Shown here piece after piece: positions 46,654-58,482 of a stretch of 64,000 nt of DNA. Under the pieces are notes generated by a model that saw only the letters and a program-made list of their open reading frames with translations, ran no database searches and had not been told where the DNA came from. Origin of the DNA: Leptasterias polaris (Eukaryota > Echinodermata > Asteroidea > Forcipulatida > Asteriidae); the NCBI GenBank assembly GCA_037783415.1, contig JAZGTN010000024.1:682001-746000 (forward strand). The letters run 5' to 3'. Within the stretch, counting starts at the first letter, position 1. Each line of letters opens with the position of its first letter. Both the position numbers and the translations under genes were made by a program.

Positions 46654-48714
46654 TACCAACCAAAAGGACCTGATATTTATGCAGAATAATTAATGGCCGC
46701 ACGCCTTGACCCTAGCAGAGTCTTTCTTGAAGGCTAAATAGACTCTGCTATGGTCGAAACCTCAGGCCCTTGACTCATTCTTGTATAATAACAAACAAGT
46801 AAAATTACCATCTTACCACGGTCAGAACAGTTCAATCTTGCGAGGCAAATACAGCTTGTGCAGTCAACATTACGGTGACATTCATGTGTAAACTTAGTAG
46901 ATCCTTTTTGAGAGGAGTGTTGGCTGCTGTGAAAGGAGTCGCTGGTATGGTCCCGATGTTTTGAACGTCCTCCAGAGAATGCTGATGAGCTGATGCTGAT
47001 GCTTTGGCTTCATAAGAAGGGCTGGAGGGAAAAACCATTTCGGGCGGGAAAGATCCGAGTTTTGCTTGACTGGTTATGCATGAAAGTTGTTGGCTGTACA
47101 TTGAGTGGACTTGTATTGAGTGGAATTACGGAAGGGCCCGTGTGGGGTCTTTTACAATGGAACATTGGACCCCACAAAGTCTTTCTCGGTTCAACTTAGA
47201 TCCCACAGAGCAATTTTTGAGAAAAGGGAATAATAGAACAACAATAGCAGGGCCCTACCAACTTGATCCGTAAGGTTGTTTGTGACAATATTATGTTAAG
47301 ATGCGGCTGGAAGGGTGGTCTTTAGTAGTGGTTAGCAGATGTCGTTGATGAGGAACTCAATGTCTTGTGCGACTGTGTTGTGAGCCTGATTATTTCGATG
47401 TCTTATCTGACTCTGCTCCGGTGCCAGAATGCGACAGGGGCGATGAGAGCTTGGTGTTGTTCCAGTCGATGCAGTGATGATGGCCGATTTCTCCAAGTTA
47501 TTGTCCTTGTCTGCCATAATGTGCTCTTTGATTCTTGGTTAGATGATGTGGTCGGTCGCTCCGATGTAGTCTTTAGCATTCACAACAAGGCCTTGCCATA
47601 GGTGTCTAGCTTGTACTTACTTCCTATTAACCATACCATGCAAAGCTCCAAACATCACTTAATATCTAATAAATTGTACATTAACGCTTTCCTGGTTTCT
47701 TTCTGCTCAGAAATGTTCGGCCAAATCAAGACACTTTGGCAATGGTTGTGGCTGTTGGCAGATCAGGCCTTTTCAGTTAGACAAAGACAAAGCCGTATAG
47801 CCAAAGCCATATAGACAAAGCCGTAGCCATCAATGCGGACAATGACCTCATACTTTATATAGAAACGGTTAAATGGGAAGTTTACTTTGAAATTACACCC
47901 ACCTGAATAGATTTTGAAAATGAGGGGAGCGGGGACAACATGCTCATTATTGAGAACGGGCTTTCTGTGTATGTGCCCTTAAACTGGAACAGACCATTAT
48001 ACTGTTAATAATACCTCTGAACTTGTTAAAATTAACTTCATTTCATGAATGAAATGTATATAAACTATTGAACTGCTTTAACTTGTAAATTTTGCAACAA
48101 TTGATGTTTCATATAATTATAAGGAAGATTTACTGTTCCTACAAGTTTATAGTTGTAAACAAGAGAAACCTAAATGGTTAAATTTATGGCAAATACACTT
48201 TAAAAAAAATCGTGTATACTTCAGTTTAATTCTCGCTACTTTTAACCGGTATTGTGTGTGTGTGGGTGTATGTATGGGGCAGGATATACCTTTATTTTAA
48301 CATGCAGTTGATTCAATTTTTAAGAAGTGAATGAAAATATCTTCCGCTGACTACAGTGAGAGTTATAATTAGAAAGAAAAAGGGAAAAAGAAACGCCAAC
48401 TTTTCTACGGTCGTGATATTATCTCACGTGACCGTAAGTCTAATAGTTATTAGCAGTTTTTAACCTCACAAAATCAGTTTGTTGAAATTATCTTGTTTTG
48501 TTTTTTATTATAATTTTATTTTTAACAGTTCCATGAACCGAAATTGGCCTCGTCGGTTACTGACAACTGTTATTAATAACTTTTACCTAATAATTTTTAG
48601 TTTGGGGAAATCCGTAATGAGTTTGTATCATTTTAGATTTATATTTCGTCTTGCACAAATTTTTGTTCAATAAACTTCAAAATATACTATTGTGACTTTT
48701 GACAAAATAAAATG
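46654..48714. other. 3-prime flank of the NLR gene, nothing recognised
   Basis: Likely contains the 3-prime UTR, but I cannot place a polyadenylation signal with confidence. Around 47780-47825 CAAAGCC-GTATAG is repeated a few times. No supported exon. Confidence 0.4.
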
Positions 48715-48885
48715 ATTAAAGGAACATTACAGAATTGGTAAGACAAAATATACTATAAGATCACAGATTAACATAAAACTTACACGGTCTAATGATGATG
48801 ATAGTAGAAAACATCCCTTGAAATATTTCTGTCTGAAATGCCATATTTGATGAGGAATAAATAAAACAAATTTCCGATTGGAGTT
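48715..48885. repeat. Dispersed repeat fragment
   Basis: AAAGGAACATTACAGAATTG, GGTAAGACAAAATATACTAT and CCCTTGAAATATTTCTGTCT parallel 9330-9480. It ends in AATAAATAAAACAAATTT. Confidence 0.6.
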
Positions 48886-49275
48886 TATCGCTGAGTGAGC
48901 GTTTTATTGATTTTTTGAATAGATTTCGTAGATACTGCCCTCACACGACCAATAATAGTTATTTTTTCTCTCAATTCGGCACACGCAAATAATTCGCGAA
49001 CGGTCGGTTCTAATGGTTCACAGCCATTGATCAATGTTCACAGCAAACGTCGTTCTGAAGGATGATCGATCTCGCCTCGCTCAAGCGAACCAAATTAACC
49101 CGCCGTCTGTATTGATGCGGGTAATTAACCACTAATTAGTGACCGAAATTAGCCAGCTCAAAAATTGGATATGCCCAGGGTATCAGTCTTTAAGATTCTG
49201 GACTAAAAAAATTATTTTTATTCATAACGAAGGGTACAAATTCTTTACAAGAGGTAGTTGACTCAACCGTATATG
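48886..49275. other. Nothing recognised
   Basis: Sequence upstream of the truncated Ngaro element. The 5-prime repeat of the element is not identifiable here. Confidence 0.4.
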
Positions 49276-52210
49276 CATTATGCCTCTTCCTTTGACACGG
49301 CAGTTGATCTTGTCATGCATGCGGGTAAGGGTGCTTGGCTGGCGAAGCACCCGGAGGATTATGACTAATTGTTGGGTTTCACTTTTGATGGATTATTTTA
49401 TTATGACAAATGCTTGCCTATGGGCTGTTCTATTTCCTGTTCCCTTTTTGAAATGTTCAGTACATTTTTAGAATTTCAGGTTAAGCTGATTATCCAATCA
49501 CAGTTTGTTACTCATTATTTGGATGATTTTTTGTTTATTGGAACCTCCTTTGGGTCCTCTGGGGAGGCACTTTCAGCCTTTACAGATATATGTGAGAAGT
49601 TGGGCGTGCCCCTAGCACGGGAAAAGACTGTTGGTCCAGTTCAAGTTATAACTTATTTGGGTTTAGAGATTGACACTGTTTCCCAGCAAGTTAGGGTGCC
49701 TTTAGTGAAAATTCGTGCACTCTCTGCAGCAAAATTCATGCCGCACTGGGTAAGACTAAAATTTCCCTTGTTGAACTGCAATCACTTGTTGGTTCCTTGA
49801 ACTTTGTTTGCAAGGCAGTATCTCCTGGTAGGGCCTTTTTGAGAAGACTAATTGCTCTCTCTCGGGGGCTCACTAGGCCTCACCACAGGGTGCGTTGGAT
49901 TTGCTATGTGGTTGGAGTTCTTGGACCACTTCAATGGTGTGTCCCCAATTTCGGCCTGTGCGTGGGACGATTCAGTAGAGCTGTATACGGACGCAGCTGC
50001 CTCTGTAGGGTATGGTGCCTTTTTTCAAAGCAAGTGGGTGCAAGGTCGCTGGCCTTCATGCTTAATTCATCAGCAGCCTTCCATTGCATTTCTTGAATTT
50101 TTTCCCTTGCTTGTTGCTGTGTTGTGCTGGGGTCCCTTGCTGGCAAATCGGCGGGTCCGATTCCGCTCTGATAATTTTGCAGTGGTTCATATAATCAACA
50201 GCCAAACATCGCAGTGCGAGAGGATAATGCATCTTGTGAGATTGTTTGTGCTGCAATGCCTGAAGTACAGTATTGTTTTTAAGGCCGTTCCAATTTTATT
50301 AGTTGGTTTACGGATTGCGGCGACGCGTTTTGTTGAAAAAACGAAAAAAAATAAAAATTGGAAAATCCAGTCATTTTATTTTTATTTTTTTCCCGGCTTC
50401 GAATATTCAAACTTTGGTCAGATTATTTAAAATAATTAGTCGACTTTTTATTGAGAAAAAGCTCATGAAAAAAAACCCCAAAACATCGTGTTACGTTTCG
50501 ATCACGCATTGCGTTGGTCGATCATGGTCCGCGCCGATGGATACAGAGTGCTTCGCGGGCCGGCAGCGCACGGCACAGAGAGCATGGAGCTATGCTCCAT
50601 AGCTCCATTGTAAGAGCTAGCTACATGTAACTCTGTGCCTCCCTCATGTTTCGATATCAAATACACACAGCGCATGGGGCTGTGCTTAATAGAGAGAACA
50701 GCCCATGTGGACCGTTCGGTAGATCAGTGGGTATGCAATACCGGCGGCTCTGGGGTTGTGTGCTAGACGGGAAGTGTAATACGCGATGTAAACGAAATAG
50801 TCTGATACTTGATGATGTAAACAAAATGCTATGTCGCATGTGATCAAGTGCAAGATTCAGCGTTCTGTCAAAGTTTGGTGGATCCAAATCACAATGAATG
50901 GCAAGCACGATCCGAGCAAAAAATACTTGTTCAGTGACTGTAAAAGAGGGAGGAAAGCTGGATAAACCCCTTATTGATTGCTGTCTCACTGGATTAAATG
51001 ATCGGTTCGTTGACCAATGCAACGGGTGTCAGTAAAAAGTCCCTTCAGAACTTCAGGTACAATTTTACTGCAACAAGTGCCGTCGACATGACGACTACCT
51101 CCGACTGCGGAACGGCTATTTAGTATTTAGCGTGGAAATTAATTCAGTTGAGTGACAATTAGAACTGCTCCAAAATCCATCAAAGACCTCTATAAAAATA
51201 CTTTAAACTCACCAGAGGAACACAGGAGATGTTGCTGTTAACATGGTGGTACGATTGTGTCAGGTACATTTCTCGAAAATGTGAACTCAAAATTTCTGTT
51301 GTGAGTCTTTAATTGTTTAGCACATTCTTGGGATTTGCACAATCTTTAGATAGCGCACAATATGAGATTGAACTGCTTAACCTTCACAGTGCAATCTTCA
51401 GGATGTGCAAATCCCAAGAATGCGCTTCTCGAGGAACGACGCACAAAGCCAATTTATTTTTTATTTTATTTTGGGGGGGGGGATAAATGTATCTTATTCT
51501 TACACACAACGTGCCACCATATTAAAGTATCTCCTTCCTCCATGGTGCAACAAACACATCAGCATTCACTTCGACCCTACATTACATACGCCAGATAATG
51601 TCCAAAATGTTAGGAAGCAATTTAAAATTAAGCAGCAGTTAAATTCATTTTTGTTCTTAATAATAATATACAGTCCAGAACCATTTATCTTCATTTTATA
51701 AATTTGGGTGGGTTGGGTAGTCCAGAGTTTTTAAGTGTCAAATAAAATTTTCTATCCATTCATGTGTTCGGTGGCAGAATAATAAATAAATCTCACAAAG
51801 AGATTAAAAAAAATAAAAAATAATTATGGTATTACTATTAAACAGAAATTTAAAAGATGCAAAATACTTTAATAGGCTTATTGGACCTGACATGGAATAG
51901 CGAGATGGATATGGAGGCACATCCCAGTATTAAGCAGATCTTTGGTTGTTGGCCAACGGATTTCGACACTTATCTGTTATCATCATCATTTTTATTTTAA
52001 TTTTTTTCCTGTCTGACGACTTTTTTCAACACCTAAAAAATCCGTAAACCAACTAATCAAATTGGAATGGCCTAAGGCAGTGCATATCCCTGGGGTTTGT
52101 AATGAATTGGCTGATTCTTTATCACGTTTTCAGATGGATCGATTTCGGGCTGCAGCTCCGAATGCCGATTGGGTGATGACACCAATTCCATCTCTTCCAA
52201 TCCTCTGGTA
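49276..52210 (+). pseudogene. Ngaro RT and RNase H, split by an insertion
   Basis: RT boxes: KCLPMGCSISCSLFEMFSTF and THYLDDFLFIG (YLDD box), then TYLGLEIDT. RNase H-like pieces: VELYTDAAASVGYGAFF and VRFRSDNFAVVHIINSQTSQ, resuming after the insertion with NELADSLSRFQMDRFR. An internal deletion and stop lie near 49345-49370, frameshifts near 49790-49850, and the insertion occupies 50283-52072. Confidence 0.85.
50283..52072 (+). mobile_element. 1790-bp non-autonomous TIR element, copy A (TAA target duplication)
   Basis: Ends GGCCGTTCCAATTTTATTAG and, inverted, GGCCATTCCAATTTGATTAG belong to a 34-bp TIR with two mismatches. TAA flanks both sides (50280-50282, 52073-52075), the 3-bp TWA target duplication of PIF/Harbinger. 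It contains no recognisable transposase; the longest internal frame (121 residues, minus strand, 50657-51022) matches no family I know. It is inserted in the Ngaro RNase H region. Confidence 0.9.
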
Positions 52211-53141
52211 GTGGGTGAGATATCTAGATTGTTGTCCATTGCTTTTGCCAAGAATTCTTACAAAACTTACTCCACCGGTTGGAATGCTTTCTGTGATTTC
52301 ATGGGGCAGGGGTCGACGGCTCCCACTATGCCTATTACTTCTGCAATGGTAGAGCATTTATTGCTTGGCTTTCTCTCAAAGGTTGTGCATCAGCAACTAT
52401 AGCCACTTATGTAGCTGGGGTAGGGTTTTATCATAAGTTTCACGGTTATTCTGATCCAACAAAGGATTTTTTGGTTTCTAAATTATTGGAGGGTTGTCGT
52501 CGAGTGAGTGATACTCGGGTTCCAATTACAGTACCAATTCTCATTACTATTTTGGGGGCTTTACCTCATGTTTGTGATTCACGCTTTGAGGAGTTGCTGT
52601 TCAAGGCGGCAATGTTGTGTGCATTCTTTGGGTTCATGAGAGTGGGTGAGTTTACTGCCGATTCAGCAAATCATATTCAGGATTCTGTGTTACTGCTTTC
52701 AGATATTGTATTTAGTTCAACAGGTTGCGGGTCATCAGTGCTGGTGTCTTTTCGCACTATGTAAGAACAATCAGGCAGGTCGACCTTTGGTAATCAGACT
52801 AGTTGGTACAGATGATGAGTCAATTTGTCCTTACGGCACTACGTGATTTTATCCAGGTTCGGCCATTGGTCACGGGTCCGTTGTTTTGTCATTTCGGTGG
52901 AACACCTTTAACACGTTATCAGTTTAATGCAGTGCTTCAGAGAGCACTAGGTTTTGGTGGACTGGGTGATCTGCGGATTCGGGCCCATTCCTTTCGTATC
53001 GGTGCTGCAACAGTTGCTCATAGCTTGGGGGTCCCACTGGAGGAGATTCAGCATATGGGCCGTTGGCGTTCGGATGCGGCACTTACTTATATTAGACCCG
53101 AAGCAGTGTGTACTTTACCTGGTATTACTAGTATGGGGTAA
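52169..53141 (+). pseudogene. Ngaro tyrosine recombinase
   Basis: Frames contain NSYKTYSTGWNAFCDFMGQG at the N-terminal core-binding end, then CAFFGFMRVGEFT with the first catalytic Arg. After two frameshifts (near 52380 and 52760-52830) come RAHSFRIGAATVAHSLG (His-x-x-Arg) and GRWRSDAALTYIRPEAV with the nucleophilic Tyr. Catalytic residues persist although the frame is broken. Confidence 0.88.
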
Positions 53142-53153
53142 AACATTATTAAT

Positions 53154-53720
53154 TTGGGTTATCTCTCTCAGATTTGTGCAGGTAGCGTGTGGATTGTTGG
53201 GGATTCATTGGTTCGTTGGGCCCAGCGCTCACTGGCAGTCGGTGCGGTTCCTGTGCTGTGGCGGGGTAGAGGCGGAGCAAGGTTAAGTGACCTGTCGTCC
53301 CTACTTTCATCTATGCCCCAAAATGCCCCTCCACCAGCGGTGCTTATTATCCATCTTGGTACAAATGACCTACTCACTATTGATGTGTATTCCATTCGCC
53401 AATCAATTTCAATTTTCATGAGTGAAATTCGGGATCAGTTTCCAACTACTGTTGTTTTTTGGTCAGAAATTTTACCGCGGGTTTTTTATTTTGGGGCTCA
53501 TTCGCAGAAGGGCATGGAGCAGCAGCGTAAAAAGATTAATCGATGGATGCGCACCTGCTGCCAGCGACATGGGTGCATGATTTTGCGTCATCCACAGTTC
53601 AAGTGGATGGAATTGTCTTTGTATAGGTTTGATGGGGTCCATCTATCCGAGGCTGGCAATGCCATGTTTTGTGACAATTTCGCTGACTGCATTAATAATC
53701 TTTCAATGGGAACTTGTTAA
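53154..53720 (+). CDS. SGNH/GDSL-type hydrolase of the Ngaro element
   Basis: An open frame of about 188 residues with all SGNH blocks: block I WIVGDSLVRWAQ (nucleophile Ser), block III IIHLGTNDLLT (Asn), block V RFDGVHLSEAGNAMF (Asp and His). There is no ATG near the 5-prime end; a TTG at 53154 follows the YR stop, and a splice-acceptor-like TTTGTGCAG lies at 53173-53181, so expression may need splicing or fusion. Known: some Ngaro elements encode such a hydrolase; its role is uncertain, with an esterase activity suggested. Confidence 0.85.
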   Translation: MGYLSQICAGSVWIVGDSLVRWAQRSLAVGAVPVLWRGRGGARLSDLSSLLSSMPQNAPPPAVLIIHLGTNDLLTIDVYSIRQSISIFMSEIRDQFPTTVVFWSEILPRVFYFGAHSQKGMEQQRKKINRWMRTCCQRHGCMILRHPQFKWMELSLYRFDGVHLSEAGNAMFCDNFADCINNLSMGTC

Positions 53721-53927
53721 TTTTTTTGTTGAGGTACTGTCACTTTTCTTGGGGCGTGCGTTGCACGTTTGGCAGTTTTTCGCAGAAAATGACAGAAAAT
53801 AGTAAATGTATTATAATTTAATTTGTAGAAAAAATTGTATCACGTAATTTCTAGTTGTAATGGCCAAGGTTATGTAATTTTTCTTACGATAGTGCCATCC
53901 GTGTTTCGGTCGGGCTATCTTACCTGT

Positions 53928-54084
53928 CCCCCTCGTTTTCCAACTTGGGGAATTTATGATGTGTTACTAGGACTGGGATACACTTCTCTCTTTTTATCAC
54001 TTATAATTAATGGTAAAGTTAGATTTAGGGTGCCCGGCGGTTCCGCCGGGGCCATTCTTCCCCCTCGTTTTCCAACTTGGGGAA
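53928..54084. repeat. 3-prime direct repeats of the Ngaro element
   Basis: The segment CCCCCTCGTTTTCCAACTTG followed by GGGAAT occurs at 53928 and again at 54060, identical over 25 bp. Split direct repeats are characteristic of Ngaro termini. Between them a GC-rich hairpin CCCGGCGGTTCCGCCGGGG is present. Confidence 0.75.
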
Positions 54085-54124
54085 TAGCATTTTTATGTAG
54101 GACTTTTTAAATACTTCATTGATA

Positions 54125-54580
54125 GATGCACAGTGTGCATATAGGTGAATGGTTCAGGCAAGGTGCGTGACATGTTTTTGAACTGTATTGGGGTCACTAG
54201 ACCCCCACAATGTTCATGTGTGGATACACCTGAGCGTGGTTGTCCTAGCTCAGCTGTGTTTTATGTTGGTAAGGATGTGGTACCCCCCTTGGTGTGGCCA
54301 CTTTGGTAAAAGGGTGTGATTGTCCTTGGTGTGGTCACTTTGGTGAGGGCGTGGTAATCCTTTTTGTGGCCACTTTGGTAAAAGGGCTCTGCAGATTGCG
54401 CCACTTCACCTTGTAAACCCTTACATGGTGCTAATTAAACAAATGGTTTTTCTATCGACCATAGCTCTGCATACTTTGTAGGAAAAGTAATGAGCGTTTT
54501 GAGATGCCCTCGGGTGTGATAAAGCGCTATATAAGAACTGCATATCGTTGATATTATCGTCATTTTTATATGTCAAATTA
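54125..54580 (+). repeat. SINE-like repeat with internal GTGGTCACTTTGGT repeats
   Basis: It ends in GTGTGATAAAGCGCTATATA followed by AGAAC, the tail of the local SINE family. Upstream GTGTGGCCACTTTGGTAAAAGG-like blocks recur at 54291-54316, 54329-54346 and 54365-54385, followed by CACCTTGTAAACCC shared with 41060. Confidence 0.6.
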
Positions 54581-55289
54581 ACTCAAAAATTCATTGTGTT
54601 TTATCATAATGTTTTTAAAGCGTTGTGCACATCCGAGCAGTTTGCCTGTAACACAGAAGATGCATCGACATCGCCTTAAAGTGTGACTCTTACAAAATGT
54701 GTGGAGACAACAGCGATGAGACAGACTGATGGTAAGTTGCAAGCCAAGAATCCATTTGCAATCCTCACCTTCAAACCAACCTCTTGTGATACGTGTTCTG
54801 CTTTCAGTTTATTTCTTAAAACTAAATAATACCTGGGGAAAGGATGAAAGCAACTTGCACAAACTCTGTTCATTGGGCCCCAAAGTATTCCTGAAACATC
54901 CTCAACTCCTTAGGAGTATGCAGCACCAGAAGCCCAATGGATCACTCGCATCAACCGTTTCGTTTATCGCTGGTACCCATGGCACTTACTCAAGGGTCAT
55001 GAAAAGCATTTGACTAAATCACAGGATTGTCAGTCATCCAGAATTATTTTTGATGAGTTTCCGTCTGAAATACTTCATAAGATGAAGAAATATTACTTGA
55101 AGTCTCCACAATTCACTGTGTCTTATTTTGATTGCCATAATTAAAATAAGAGCACACTAAATGTGCACAAAAACCCTGACGAGACATAAACTGTTGGGTT
55201 TTTTGCCGTTGTTTTCAACTAAAACATGAACATCATGTGTTGATTGAAAACTACAGGATGGGTACTAATTATCTCTTCCATAAACATTG
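54581..55289. other. Nothing recognised
   Basis: An open frame at 54729-55013 lacks domain content. No splice-supported exon. Confidence 0.35.
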
Positions 55290-55400
55290 ACTTTCCCCTT
55301 TAAGTGTCTTGCCAAAGGACACGGGTGCTTTGGCTGGGATTAAAACCCACACTCCAATGACTCAGCCACCAGAACTTGAGTTCAATGCACCACACCCCGC
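55290..55400 (-). repeat. tRNA-derived SINE head fragment
   Basis: AAGTGTCTTGCCAAAGGACA, TGGGATTAAAACCCACACTC and CCACCAGAACTTGAGTTCAA match the family head in minus orientation, with a mutated B box. Confidence 0.65.
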
Positions 55401-55673
55401 CCTTAGGATACTAGGGTGCCCTTTGGATTGGATGGACTGTTAATTCTAGAAGATCCTTGTAGACATTTCAACTTTAGTGTTTCCCCTTTTCATGAAGCCA
55501 TTGAGCATCAGTTGTTCTGCCACTTTGGTGTTCATCACCTAGTTGATTACCTAGTTGATTATTTGAAGGAACCTATGCTCCTAAAGGTGTGATTTATTCA
55601 AACTTGTTTGTCATCACCATTTGCTGTTATATTTGAGTTGCTGTCGGCCATCTTGGTTTCTCAACTGAGATAA

Positions 55674-57463
55674 GGCCATTCCAATTTGATTAGTTGGTTT
55701 ACGGATTTTTTAGGTGTTGAAAAAAGTCGTCAGACAGGAAAAAAATAAAAATAAAAATGATGATGATAACAGATAAGTGTCGAAATCCGTTGGCCAACAA
55801 CCAAAGATCTGCTTAATACTGGGATGTGCCTCCATATCCATCTCGCTATTCCATGTCAGGTCCAATAAGCCTATTAAAGTATTTTGCATCTTTTAAATTT
55901 CTGTTTAATAGTAATACCATAATTATTTTTTATTTTTTTTAATCTCTTTGTGAGATTTATTTATTATTCTGCCACCGAACACATGAATGGATAGAAAATT
56001 TTATTTGACACTTAAAAACTCTGGACTACCCAACCCACCCAAATTTATAAAATGAAGATAAATGGTTCTGGACTGTATATTATTATTAAGAACAAAAATG
56101 AATTTAACTGCTGCTTAATTTTAAATTGCTTCCTAACATTTTGGACATTATCTGGCGTATGTAATGTAGGGTCGAAGTGAATGCTGATGTGTTTGTTGCA
56201 CCATGGAGGAAGGAGATACTTTAATATGGTGGCACGTTGTGTGTAAGAATAAGATACATTTATCCCCCCCCCCAAAAAAAATAATAAAATAAATTGGCTT
56301 TGTGCGTCGTTCCTCGAGAAGCGCATTCTTGGGATTTGCACATCCTGAAGATTGCACTGTGAAGGTTAAGCAGTTCAATCTCATATTGTGCGCTATCTAA
56401 AGATTGTGCAAATCCCAAGAATGTGCTAAACAATTAAAGACTCACAACAGAAATTTTGAGTTCACATTTTCGAGAAATGTACCTGACACAATCGTACCAC
56501 CATGTTAACAGCAACATCTCCTGTGTTCCTCTGGTGAGTTTAAAGTATTTTTTATAGAGGTCTTTGATGGATTTTGGAGCAGTTCTAATTGTCACTCAAC
56601 TGAATTAATTTCCACGCTAAATACTAAATAGCCGTTCCGCAGTCGGAGGTAGTCGTCATGTCGACGGCACTTGTTGCAGTAAAATTGTACCTGAAGTTCT
56701 GAAGGGACTTTTTACTGACACCCGTTGCATTGGTCAACGAACCGATCATTTAATCCAGTGAGACAGCAATCAATAAGGGGTTTATCCAGCTTTCCTCCCT
56801 CTTTTACAGTCACTGAACAAGTATTTTTTGCTCGGATCGTGCTTGCCATTCATTGTGATTTGGATCCACCAAACTTTGACAGAACGCTGAATCTTGCACT
56901 TGATCACATGCGACATAGCATTTTGTTTACATCATCAAGTATCAGACTATTTCGTTTACATCGCGTATTACACTTCCCGTCTAGCACACAACCCCAGAGC
57001 CGCCGGTATTGCATACCCACTGATCTACCGAACGGTCCACATGGGCTGTTCTCTCTATTAAGCACAGCCCCATGCGCTGTGTGTATTTGATATCGAAACA
57101 TGAGGGAGGCACAGAGTTACATGTAGCTAGCTCTTACAATGGAGCTATGGAGCATAGCTCCATGCTCTCTGTGCCGTGCGCTGCCGGCCCGCGAAGCACT
57201 CTGTATCCATCGGCGCGGACCATGATCGACCAACGCAATGCGTGATCGAAACGTAACACGATGTTTTGGGGTTTTTTTTCATGAGCTTTTTCTCAATAAA
57301 AAGTCGACTAATTATTTTAAATAATCTGACCAAAGTTTGAATATTCGAAGCCGGGAAAAAAATAAAAATAAAATGACTGGATTTTCCAATTTTTATTTTT
57401 TTCGTTTTTTCAACAAAACGCGTCGCCGCAATCCGTAAACCAACTAATAAAATTGGAACGGCC
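55674..57463 (-). mobile_element. 1790-bp non-autonomous TIR element, copy B, inverted
   Basis: Nearly identical to copy A in reverse orientation, with the same length and only a few indels in homopolymers (for example the A/T run beside the G10/C10 tract). Flanked by TAA at 55671-55673 and 57464-57466. The internal 121-residue frame is on the plus strand here (56725-57090). Confidence 0.92.
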
Positions 57464-57934
57464 TAATGCCTAATGGTGTATCTATCCATCAACAAGCATC
57501 TCTCTGGCAATTCGAGCTGTAGGCAAACATTTATGTGTCCGAGAGCAACCTCCCTAATCTTGTGTTCTTCTGGATTTTAGCCAAATAACTTTTCACTTGT
57601 TTTGCTTTCTCCTGCGAAACCAAACAAAGAATTATCCACACCATGGTTGGAGCAGCAACATCGATCCTTAGCCGTGCAAGTTTCCTGTCAATAACAGCAG
57701 TTTTCCAGGGCAATCCAAAATATTATTAGTCGATGTCAAGTCAAGGGGCCATAGTTCATAGTAAGGTTTGTTTTGGGAGACATGTTTGAGTTGACACTGG
57801 GAACTTTTAGCCCACCTTTTCTAGAGCACTGCCAGTCTGCTGACAGCACCCCTACCAAGGCTGGGATTTGTTGTCAAGTCTTTGTAGGATCATGCAGACC
57901 CTCTGAAGGGTATTGGCCTAGATGAAAATGGGCG

Positions 57935-58312
57935 GTAAATAATAATAATAATAGTGGCTTCTTATACATGTTATATAGCGCTCAGGTCTGTCACTCAGTG
58001 ACGCTCATGGCGCATCAACATTATTAACCCTGGTCACTGGGCCATTGCTTATATTTCATTCCTTAAACCATCTCAGCTCCCTTGGGAGTATACAGCCTGT
58101 GCTGCCAAATATGTAGTGCATCAAGCTAAATCAATCACAAGAACCATCTCTGCCCTCACAGATACCCATTTTACCCCTGGGTGATGAGAAGCAATTATAG
58201 TTAAGTGTCTTGCTCAAGGACACAAGTGTCACGACCGGGACTCGAACCCACACTCTGCTGATCAGAAACACCAGAGCTTGGCTCCAGGGCTCTTATCCGT
58301 TCGGCCACGCGA
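57935..58312 (-). repeat. tRNA-derived SINE, nearly full length
   Basis: Read on the minus strand: A box in TGGCCGAACGGATAAGAGC, B box GGGTTCGAGTCCCGG, then CACTTGTGTCCTTGAGCAAG, a body, and the AGCGCTATATAACATG tail followed by (TTA)n. It closely matches the plus-strand copy at 63053-63419. Confidence 0.88.
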
Positions 58313-58482
58313 TATCTTTTATTATCACAGCTGTACCATGATTTCTTTCAACTACTGGAAAAATAAAGTAGTGTACGTGCCGCAGCGGGATGAAACCGAT
58401 TAAGTAACGCATCACAGGTTTATTAATACGAGTGTAGATTTGCAATACTATCAGATGATATCATTGTGTTAATCCCTTTCAG

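Larger units (their letters stand above)
49276..54110 (+). mobile_element. Ngaro-type tyrosine-recombinase retrotransposon, 5-prime truncated and interrupted
   Basis: Order: RT, RNase H, tyrosine recombinase, SGNH hydrolase, then 3-prime direct repeats. This order and a YR instead of a DDE integrase identify the DIRS/Ngaro group, and the SGNH frame points to Ngaro. The 5-prime part including gag and much of RT is missing. A 1790-bp TIR element is inserted inside the RNase H region. Stops and frameshifts make RT and YR inactive. Confidence 0.88.

Noticed and set aside
50657..51022. 121-residue frame as a host gene
   Set aside because: It occurs identically in both copies of the TIR element, has no recognisable domain and is flanked by no splice sites; treated as part of the element.
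54729..55013. 94-residue plus-strand frame as an upstream exon of the 58483 membrane protein
   Set aside because: No domain content, signal peptide or convincing donor in the needed phase.
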